Of a DNA stretch of 35,080 nucleotides, positions 29,593 through 35,080 are shown one piece after another. Location: assembly GCF_002027705.1 (NCBI RefSeq), contig NZ_MBTG01000049.1:1-35080 (forward strand), given 5' to 3'. Under the pieces are notes generated by a model. It did not search any database. It was given only the letters and a program-made list of their open reading frames with translations, and was not told where the DNA came from. A program made the translations under genes and the position numbers. The first letter of the stretch is position 1. Each line of letters opens with the position of its first letter. Source of the stretch: Paenibacillus ferrarius (lineage in GTDB: Bacteria; Bacillota; Bacilli; Paenibacillales; NBRC-103111).

Positions 29593-31143
29593 ATGGCTTT
29601 ACAGAATAAAACAGGCTTATATTTATTTTTGGGCAGCAGATGGGTTCTGCTGTTAATTGGCATGTTGGTCTATACCCAAGCCAGCGGAGTTTCACCGGGG
29701 CTATTGTTGATAGCGGTGCTTTTTCAAACGATATATAGTCTCGTACATTTGGACAAAATGCGCAGAAAGGTTGCTTTCCTAGCGGTTGCAGCGGATTTAT
29801 GCTTCGGTTTTGGCATGCTTTGGCTGACCGGCGGACTGTCGAGTCCCTTCTTATTCTATAGCTTTACGGGTCTTGGGATGATCAAACGATTTGTGACCTG
29901 GAAGCCGTATTATCTGATTTCACTGGGGTATGTGATTGTGCTTCCCACAGTTTTTGCTTTGACTTCGAACAGCTCTATTTATAGTTATGTGCTGGCTCAT
30001 TTTGCCTATGGTTTTGTCATTTTTGCATTTTTTTGTGTGGTAGGACTTGTGCACTATACTCTGCAAAACTTGCACAAGCAGTACCGCAAATTTGTGATGA
30101 TTTACTCCTCGCAGCATAAGGGGGTCAACCCCTTTAAACAAAGAACGATTTATCAAGTGGAAGAATTGCTCAAGAAGGTTTTGGATGACCGCGAAGTTAT
30201 TCTTTGCTTGGAGAGTACTGGTCCTTACGAGAAGATTCAAAGCTGGAAGCATACCTATTTTACAAACTATATGAAACAAAATACGCCCTCCAGCCCGAGG
30301 CTTTTTACGAGCCTGCCATTTCCGACGGGTGAAGTTGTGCCTCTGTATATCCAAACCCTCGTCGATCGTAATGGCAAGGTATACGGCTGGCTGCTCGTCA
30401 AAGCAGAGAAACAGGAACTGTCTATTTTGCACAAAATGTACATGCAATTCATTCTTGTGAAGCTGGAAGCTTTTCATTTTACCAATGAGGAATTGCAGGA
30501 TGCGGAAGAAACGGCTGTAGCGATAGAGCGCAATACGATTGCTCAGAACATTCATGATGGCATTACCCAGGAGCTGTTCTTCATCTCGATACAGTTGTTT
30601 CAATTAAAAAATGCGCTTCCCTCCGAGGCGCGCGAGGCCCTACTGCCCTATGTGACCGATATCGAGAAGAAGGTGAAAGAAAGTCACCGGGATATTCGCC
30701 AGTTCATTATCGAGCTTAAGGATGAGAAGCGTAAATTCAATCTCCATCATGCTATTGAGAAGCTCCTTTATCGGGTTACGGAGCATACCGAGGTGAAGCC
30801 GAAGTTCGAGAACATCGGTTGGGTGGCACATGAACAGCTGGATATTGAAGAGGCGATCTATCATTTGGTCGAAGAAGCAGCGAACAATGTCATTAAGCAT
30901 GCGCGTGCCAAACATATTCATGTGAAAATTGAAGTGACCAGCGTCCAATGGACAATTATGGTGAAGGATGATGGGGTAGGAATGAAAAGCTCATCTATGG
31001 CTCAGGAGGGAAGATTCGGACTTGGCGGCATGGAGAAGCGAATTAAAGCTTTGAATGGGGCCCTGTCTTTTCATTCTGAGACGGCTGTGGGAACAACCGT
31101 TACCGCCTACATCCCGCGTGAAAGGAGCATAGCCTATGTATAA
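29593..31143 (+). CDS. Membrane sensor histidine kinase (HisKA_3 type)
   Basis: Sensor kinase of 516 residues. About six membrane segments fill the first 155 residues. A GAF-like or linker region follows to about 310, then the HisKA_3 dimerisation domain with phosphorylated His321 in NTIAQNIHDGITQEL. The ATPase domain shows VEEAANNVIKHARAK (N box), KDDGVGM (G1) and GRFGLGGMEKRIKAL (G2). HisKA_3 kinases normally pair with NarL-type regulators. GGAG lies ahead of the ATG. It overlaps the receiver gene by 8 bases (31136-31143), so the kinase and receiver are translationally coupled. The signal sensed is unknown. Confidence 0.9.
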   Translation: MALQNKTGLYLFLGSRWVLLLIGMLVYTQASGVSPGLLLIAVLFQTIYSLVHLDKMRRKVAFLAVAADLCFGFGMLWLTGGLSSPFLFYSFTGLGMIKRFVTWKPYYLISLGYVIVLPTVFALTSNSSIYSYVLAHFAYGFVIFAFFCVVGLVHYTLQNLHKQYRKFVMIYSSQHKGVNPFKQRTIYQVEELLKKVLDDREVILCLESTGPYEKIQSWKHTYFTNYMKQNTPSSPRLFTSLPFPTGEVVPLYIQTLVDRNGKVYGWLLVKAEKQELSILHKMYMQFILVKLEAFHFTNEELQDAEETAVAIERNTIAQNIHDGITQELFFISIQLFQLKNALPSEAREALLPYVTDIEKKVKESHRDIRQFIIELKDEKRKFNLHHAIEKLLYRVTEHTEVKPKFENIGWVAHEQLDIEEAIYHLVEEAANNVIKHARAKHIHVKIEVTSVQWTIMVKDDGVGMKSSSMAQEGRFGLGGMEKRIKALNGALSFHSETAVGTTVTAYIPRERSIAYV

Positions 31144-31564
31144 AGTAGTGATCGCTGATGACCGTTCAATTGTTAGAGAAGGACTACATATTTTACTTCA
31201 AAGCTGTGGCGATTATACAGTCGCCGGAGAGGCAGCGGACGGGAACGAAGCGATCGCACAGTCGCTGGCTTTGGCGCCGGATCTGCTTCTGACGGATTTG
31301 AAAATGCCCGGAACATCGATTATTGAAGGGGCTAGGTCGTTAAAGGATACCTATCCGGCAATGAAGATAATAATCTTAACCGCATTTGACGAGAGCGAAG
31401 ATATTTATCGCGCTATCAAAGCTGGGGTAGATGGTTACTTAATGAAAGATACGAGCCCAGAGGTCATTCTATCTACGATCGAAGATGTGATGAAAGGGGC
31501 TACTTGTTTTCAGCCCAAAGAGAACAGCTATGATGAGCCTGTATTAAGGAGGGCTCTGCTATGA
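31136..31564 (+). CDS. Receiver-only response regulator lacking the DNA-binding domain
   Basis: Protein of 142 residues closest to NarL-type receivers. The active residues are all present: Asp8/Asp9, phosphoacceptor Asp54 (LLTDLKMPG), Thr in IILTAFDES and Lys in YLMKDTSP. After residue about 125 there is only a short tail (ENSYDEPVLRRALL) and no LuxR helix-turn-helix; the next gene starts inside the last codons (ATGA overlap at 31561-31564). It is not a frameshift, because the following frame encodes the membrane protein below. It probably passes phosphate or signal by protein contact, perhaps to the HD-GYP-like protein. Confidence 0.85.
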   Translation: MYKVVIADDRSIVREGLHILLQSCGDYTVAGEAADGNEAIAQSLALAPDLLLTDLKMPGTSIIEGARSLKDTYPAMKIIILTAFDESEDIYRAIKAGVDGYLMKDTSPEVILSTIEDVMKGATCFQPKENSYDEPVLRRALL

Positions 31565-32682
31565 AATATGTGCAACGAATCTCCGGGCAGCCTGCCGATC
31601 AGCTGATGATGGCTATGATTGGGAGCATGGCTTTTATATGTGCATTAAGCGGCTTTTTCTATGTGTTGATAAGCGGGAATGCGGAATCCAAGCTGTATAC
31701 GATGACTTCGCTGACCGTTTCTCTTTTTTCGTGGGGGATGTACGGAATTCAGAAAAGTATACCCAAGGACAGTCCTTATTCGAAGCTCATTACTCCTGCG
31801 CTGATTTTCCTGGTCGTTGTTGTGATAACGCTATACAATCCGATGGCTTTGCAGCAGATGTGGGTGGCATTGATCTTTTTCCCCATTATGCTCAGTTTGC
31901 TCGTAGATTATCGCATGTATTTGTATGGCATCTTAATATTTATCGTATACTTCTCTATCTTTCATATATTTGGTCCTACGGTGAACAACGAAGGGTTGTC
32001 TCCGATCATCATGGCGACGACCAAAGCCGTATATGCCCTGGGCACGATGATTCTGGGAGGCATTATTAGTGTGACCTTCCATCAGCACAAAAAGCGTGTG
32101 GAAGCTGCCGCTTTCCAGCAGCAGAAGCAGCAGGTCATTAATCTATTGCAATGTTTTATCCCCGTTGGAGAGCGGAAAACACAAACTTCCCGCAAAGAAA
32201 TCGGAGAAATGAGCGCCTTATTGAAAGCGCTTGTGACGGAGTATGGTCGCGGGCTGCGCGTGCAGGAATGGGAGATCGACTTGTTGTCGCTACTGCATTT
32301 TGTAAGTCGGGTCAAGCTGCCGGATTATATGTTCGAAAAGGAAGGGAAGCTGTCGGAATTCGAGTTCGAAGTGGTGCAGGAGCATTGCTATATGGCGAAG
32401 GAATTATGCGAGGGCATCCCTGATTTTCTGGAGGTGGAGAAAGCTTTCCTCTATCATCATGAAAAGGTAGACGGTACCGGTTATCCGTATCAGTTATCGG
32501 GGAATCAGATTCCGCTCCTCTCGCAGATGCTTGGTCTCGTTGAAGTTTTCCTGGCCTTAACGACACCGCGGTCATACCGAGAAGAGATGTCGCAGCGCGA
32601 AGCGTATGTGGAGATTCAGAAGCTTGTCGGCAAGTCTTTTCGCGGAGATATTGTAGATGCATTTGGCAAAGTGATTGATTAG
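31561..32682 (+). CDS. Membrane protein with degenerate HD-GYP domain
   Basis: Protein of 373 residues. Five to six membrane segments lie in residues about 18-175, followed by a coiled-coil linker (HKKRVEAAAFQQQKQQVINL) and an HD-GYP-like domain from about 230. The second half is well kept: YHHEKVDGTGYPYQLSGNQI and LALTTPRSYREE. The first half is not: canonical HDIGKI is HFVSRV, and VADVFDAL is LVEVFLAL, so two to three metal or catalytic Asp/Lys positions are lost. c-di-GMP phosphodiesterase activity is therefore doubtful. It may act as a signalling partner for the receiver encoded just upstream. Confidence 0.8.
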   Translation: MKYVQRISGQPADQLMMAMIGSMAFICALSGFFYVLISGNAESKLYTMTSLTVSLFSWGMYGIQKSIPKDSPYSKLITPALIFLVVVVITLYNPMALQQMWVALIFFPIMLSLLVDYRMYLYGILIFIVYFSIFHIFGPTVNNEGLSPIIMATTKAVYALGTMILGGIISVTFHQHKKRVEAAAFQQQKQQVINLLQCFIPVGERKTQTSRKEIGEMSALLKALVTEYGRGLRVQEWEIDLLSLLHFVSRVKLPDYMFEKEGKLSEFEFEVVQEHCYMAKELCEGIPDFLEVEKAFLYHHEKVDGTGYPYQLSGNQIPLLSQMLGLVEVFLALTTPRSYREEMSQREAYVEIQKLVGKSFRGDIVDAFGKVID

Positions 32683-32818
32683 CAGGCGGGACATATCCAG
32701 TATTACCCTGCGGGGGACACTCCTTCTCTTCACATAATCAGCCTCTAAAATGTGGCATATTAGTAACAGTCTAGTTGGCTGTACCAAACCACAGAAGGCA
32801 AGGAGTGAATTTACACCC

Positions 32819-33589
32819 GTGTACTACATCCGTATCCTTACCGCCATGCTTGTTATGCTGCTCGGGCAGGCCAGCCTGGCATCTGCCGATGGCTCGTATC
32901 ATTTTGGCTTTAAAAAAAGCATAAACGGACAACGCCCGTCCATTGATGAAGAAGGCTTCAAAGGCTTGCTGAAGCGGCATGAAGCGATCTTTACAGGCGA
33001 CCTTGCGGTCAAAGAAATATACTTAACCTTCGATAATGGCTATGAGCAAGGGTATACCGGCAAGATTTTGGACGTTCTGAAGGATAAGCAGGTGCCTGCC
33101 ATTTTCTTCGTCACAGGGCACTACATCAAAACCGAGCCAGAGCTGTTGAAGCGCATGGCGCAAGAAGGCCACCTGATCGGCAACCATTCTTGGAGTCATC
33201 CCGACATGAGTCAAATATCGGCAGACCGCATCAAAAAAGAGCTGGACCAGGTGAAAGAGGGCGTCAGCGCTGTAACAGGCCAAACGGAGATGCGCTACCT
33301 GCGCACGCCGCGGGGCATATTCAACGGCCAGTCCTTGACAGTCAGCCAGCAGCTTGGCTACACGAACGTATTCTGGTCCGTTGCGTATCGCGATTGGGAG
33401 CCCAAGCATCAGAAGGGCTGGGAATACGCGTACAAAAATGTGATGGCGCAGCTGCACCCCGGCGCGGTGATACTGCTGCATTCGGTATCCAAAGACAACA
33501 CCGAGGCACTCGCCAAAATCATTGACGACGCCAGGAGTCAAGGCTATCAGTTCAAAAGTCTCGATGAGATGAAAACACACACGCCATAG
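32819..33589 (+). CDS. pdaA: Delta-lactam-biosynthetic peptidoglycan deacetylase (PdaA type)
   Basis: Secreted polysaccharide deacetylase of 256 residues that removes acetyl groups from muramic acid in spore cortex, needed for muramic delta-lactam formation and germination. Signal peptide is MYYIRILTAMLVMLLGQASL with a cut near LASA. Catalytic motifs are YLTFDNGYEQGYT, with the Asn in place of the second Asp that marks PdaA, then HSWSHPDMS (metal His), RTPRGIFN, WSVAYRDWE and ILLHSVSKDN. The upstream frame is open to 32750, but GTG 32819 gives a proper signal peptide and has AAGGAG 13 bases upstream. No clear sigma-G promoter was found. Confidence 0.9.
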   Translation: MYYIRILTAMLVMLLGQASLASADGSYHFGFKKSINGQRPSIDEEGFKGLLKRHEAIFTGDLAVKEIYLTFDNGYEQGYTGKILDVLKDKQVPAIFFVTGHYIKTEPELLKRMAQEGHLIGNHSWSHPDMSQISADRIKKELDQVKEGVSAVTGQTEMRYLRTPRGIFNGQSLTVSQQLGYTNVFWSVAYRDWEPKHQKGWEYAYKNVMAQLHPGAVILLHSVSKDNTEALAKIIDDARSQGYQFKSLDEMKTHTP

Positions 33590-33645
33590 AGTAAATAGGA
33601 ATGCGGCCACTCTACAGCAAGAGACAATTGGGGCTAGAAAGTAGA

Positions 33646-33676
33646 AAAAGCTCATCCCATAATGGGGTGAGCTTTT
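33646..33676 (+). terminator. Terminator of pdaA
   Basis: AAAAGCTCA-T-CCC pairs with GGGG-TGAGCTTTT around ATAAT; T-rich on the 3' side. Confidence 0.75.
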
Positions 33677-33695
33677 GTGGTTATATGGAGATGAG

Positions 33696-33817
33696 AAGGA
33701 AATAGGGTACGCTATTTACGCGGAAAAGGTGGAATTTTGGCTGAAAAGGAACTGAGATACGCTATTTGCTCGGAAACATTCATTTTATCGGTGAAATGTA
33801 CTTCTGTCAATAGCGTA
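33696..33817. repeat. Two 50-bp direct repeats and a third inverted core
   Basis: TACGCTATTT occurs at 33708-33717 and again at 33758-33767, exactly 50 bases apart, within longer units (33696-33745 and 33746-33795). The units share AAGGAA, CGGAAA and an ATTTT-like tail. At the expected third register the core is inverted, AATAGCGTA at 33809-33817, overlapping the left end of the IS3 element. No gene lies here. Confidence 0.7.
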
Positions 33818-33845
33818 GACACAAAATTAAGGAACAACCACGGCA

Positions 33846-34721
33846 TTAGACAGCCTGATTTCTGTAGTAAATTTGTTCGAAATGATGAGCCGTCTCGTAT
33901 CCTAGAGTAGAATGTGGTCGTAGTCGATTATAGTCAAACTCAATGTAAGCATAGAGTTCTCTCATGGCTTGTTTACGGGTCTTAAATTTTGTTTGGTACA
34001 CAAATTCTTTTTTCAACGTGCTATGGAAGGACTCGATACAAGCGTTATCATAGCAATTTCCTTTACGGCTCATGCTGCCAATCATTTTGTACTCTTGTAA
34101 CTTTGCGCGGTAGTCATGACTAGCGTATTGAGAGCCACGATCAGAGTGATGAATTAATCCTGGCTCAGGCTTGCGACGCTTATATGCCTTCTCTAGCGCG
34201 TCTAAAACGAGCTCCCTTGTCATTCGAGCTCCCATTGAAAATCCTACAATTCTGCGAGAGTACAAATCCATTACGCTTGCCAAATACAACCAGCCCTCGC
34301 CCGTCTGGATGTAAGTGATATCCGTTACCCAAGCTTTATTCGGCGCTAGCACAGTAAACTGACGATTTAACACATTTTCGAACACAGGCAAGTCATGTTT
34401 AGAATTCGTCGTAGCCGTTACTTTCCTTACGGTTATTGACTTCAATCCCATTTCCTTCATACGCCGACTGACCGTTTTGGAAGAAACCGCAGTCCCATTT
34501 TTTCTTAATACGGCTGTAATCGTCGGACTTCCTGCGCGTTTTTTAAAGTGATTAAACAGTCTTCTTATCTTCCGATCTAGCGCTTTTAAGCGCTTTTCAC
34601 GAGCACTAGGTTCCCTCTTAATCCATTTGTAATATCCGCTTCGTGAGACTTCTAAAACGGTGCACATCTTCTCGACCCGGTACTGGAAGCGGTGTTTATA
34701 AATAAACGAATAAATCAGCAC
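33846..34721 (-). CDS. IS3-family transposase OrfB (frame -1)
   Basis: Integrase-core protein of 291 residues, expressed as an OrfAB fusion. DDE residues are WVTDITYI (Asp), IHHSDRGSQYAS (Asp) and DNACIESFHSTLKKE (Glu). The HTH_21-like N-terminal region (SGYYKWIKREPSAREKRLKA) is as in the IS150 subgroup. The frame starts at about 34721, and no independent ribosome site is obvious, which agrees with production by frameshifting from orfA. The frame is intact, so transposition may be possible. Confidence 0.92.
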   Translation of the reverse strand: MLIYSFIYKHRFQYRVEKMCTVLEVSRSGYYKWIKREPSAREKRLKALDRKIRRLFNHFKKRAGSPTITAVLRKNGTAVSSKTVSRRMKEMGLKSITVRKVTATTNSKHDLPVFENVLNRQFTVLAPNKAWVTDITYIQTGEGWLYLASVMDLYSRRIVGFSMGARMTRELVLDALEKAYKRRKPEPGLIHHSDRGSQYASHDYRAKLQEYKMIGSMSRKGNCYDNACIESFHSTLKKEFVYQTKFKTRKQAMRELYAYIEFDYNRLRPHSTLGYETAHHFEQIYYRNQAV

Positions 34722-35002
34722 GGGTCCTTTGTGAAGAAGTGCATCGCCTTTTTTAAAATCTCATTTTCCTCTTTTAATTCGAGGATGCTTTGCTCCAACT
34801 TCTTCATTCGTTCATAGTCTACAAACACCTGAGACTGAGATTCTACAGTTCTACTGCCGTACTGTTTAATCCACCGACTTAGGGTACTTTTAGGAATATT
34901 TAATTCCTTAGAAATTTCAATTGGTCTCTTATTAGCAGACTCCATGTGTTCAACTGTCTTGCGTTTAAATTCCTCATCATAACTTTCACGTTGTGATCCC
35001 AT
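34715..35002 (-). CDS. IS3-family OrfA (helix-turn-helix) with frameshift site
   Basis: Protein of 95 residues with an HTH_Tnp_1 domain (YDEEFKRKTVEHMESA, then ISKELNIPKSTLSRWIKQYG) and a C-terminal leucine-zipper-like helix (MKKLEQSILELKEENEILKK). On the minus strand its last codons read TTA AAA AAG. The slippery A AAA AAG heptamer occupies 34748-34754. A -1 shift there continues into the orfB frame (residues LKKGDALLHKGPVLIYS), producing OrfAB. OrfA alone usually acts as a repressor of transposition. Confidence 0.9.
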   Translation of the reverse strand: MGSQRESYDEEFKRKTVEHMESANKRPIEISKELNIPKSTLSRWIKQYGSRTVESQSQVFVDYERMKKLEQSILELKEENEILKKAMHFFTKDPC

Positions 35003-35080
35003 GCCACACCTCGACCTTATTTAATATCTATATTATAAAGGTTGTTCCTTAAGGTGTGTCTACGAAATAGTCTAACTTCA

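Larger units (their letters stand above)
33815..35063 (-). mobile_element. IS3-family insertion sequence
   Basis: About 1249 bp. Terminal inverted repeats start GTAGACAC at 33815 on the plus strand and at 35063 on the minus strand. They continue as AAAATTAAGGAACAACC and ACCTTAAGGAACAACC, about 25 bp long with a few differences. It has two overlapping minus-strand genes and an A6G frameshift site. No clear target duplication is visible: left flank ends AATAGC, right flank begins GAAATAG. The end may extend one base outward each side (C and G). Confidence 0.88.

Noticed and set aside
32750..32818. Longer N-terminus of PdaA
   Set aside because: It would bury the signal peptide and has no ribosome site, whereas GTG 32819 has AAGGAG upstream and yields a normal secreted protein.

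Overview
The window looks like chromosomal DNA from a spore-forming, low-to-mid GC Gram-positive bacterium, most likely Paenibacillus or a close relative such as Cohnella. The reasons are strong AGGAGG-type ribosome sites with frequent GTG and TTG starts, a PdaA-type spore-cortex deacetylase, a DUF3231 protein, a RelQ-type alarmone synthetase, an LplA/LplB/YtcP-type sugar importer and a CcpA (cre) site. Family names come from reading the protein sequences by eye; no database search was run.

Layout. 1-1650: an IS4-family insertion sequence, its left end at or just beyond the window edge. 1880-3250: glutamate dehydrogenase. 3251-4164: mostly non-coding, but holding a 58-residue secreted peptide gene on the minus strand. 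4017-16887: a ten-gene catabolic locus, all on the plus strand, with a cre site, a sigma-A promoter and repeated leader elements in front. It encodes an MDR oxidoreductase, two ABC permeases, a lipoprotein solute-binding protein, an SDR dehydrogenase, a Tat-exported beta-helix protein, a GntR regulator fused to a solute-binding domain, an amidohydrolase, an RraA-type aldolase and an IlvD/Edd dehydratase. 16978-21433: unlinked genes for DUF3231, an alpha/beta hydrolase, a CcdC-like membrane protein, a secreted coiled-coil protein, RelQ and a small HTH protein. 21577-25134: a 1185-residue transporter-like protein with HEAT repeats and two cyclic-nucleotide-binding domains. 25164-25341: four stem-loop repeats. 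25414-28741: secreted small proteins, three of them in a row on the plus strand and followed by a type I signal peptidase. 28791-32682: a NarL-type regulator divergent from a tightly overlapping kinase, receiver-only regulator and degenerate HD-GYP operon. 32819-33589: PdaA. 33696-33817: 50-bp repeats. 33815-35063: an IS3-family element with a programmed frameshift.

How the genes may work together. The 4-17 kb locus reads as a self-contained route for a plant or microbial polysaccharide. The Tat-exported beta-helix enzyme would act outside, and the ABC importer would bring in the product (no ATPase is encoded, so a shared MsmX/UgpC-type ATPase is presumed). Two dehydrogenases, an amidohydrolase (lactonase or hydratase), an IlvD/Edd dehydratase and an RraA aldolase would then form a non-phosphorylative oxidative pathway ending in pyruvate plus an aldehyde. 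The regulator uses a cytoplasmic copy of a solute-binding fold as its probable sensor, and its own promoter is framed by an 11-bp inverted repeat.

The second likely undescribed unit is the operon at 26059-28741. Its three secreted proteins share a W-Y/F motif just after the signal peptide and lie next to their own signal peptidase, an arrangement like tapA-sipW-tasA but with unrelated proteins. The third is the kinase, receiver and degenerate HD-GYP cassette, whose receiver has no DNA-binding output.
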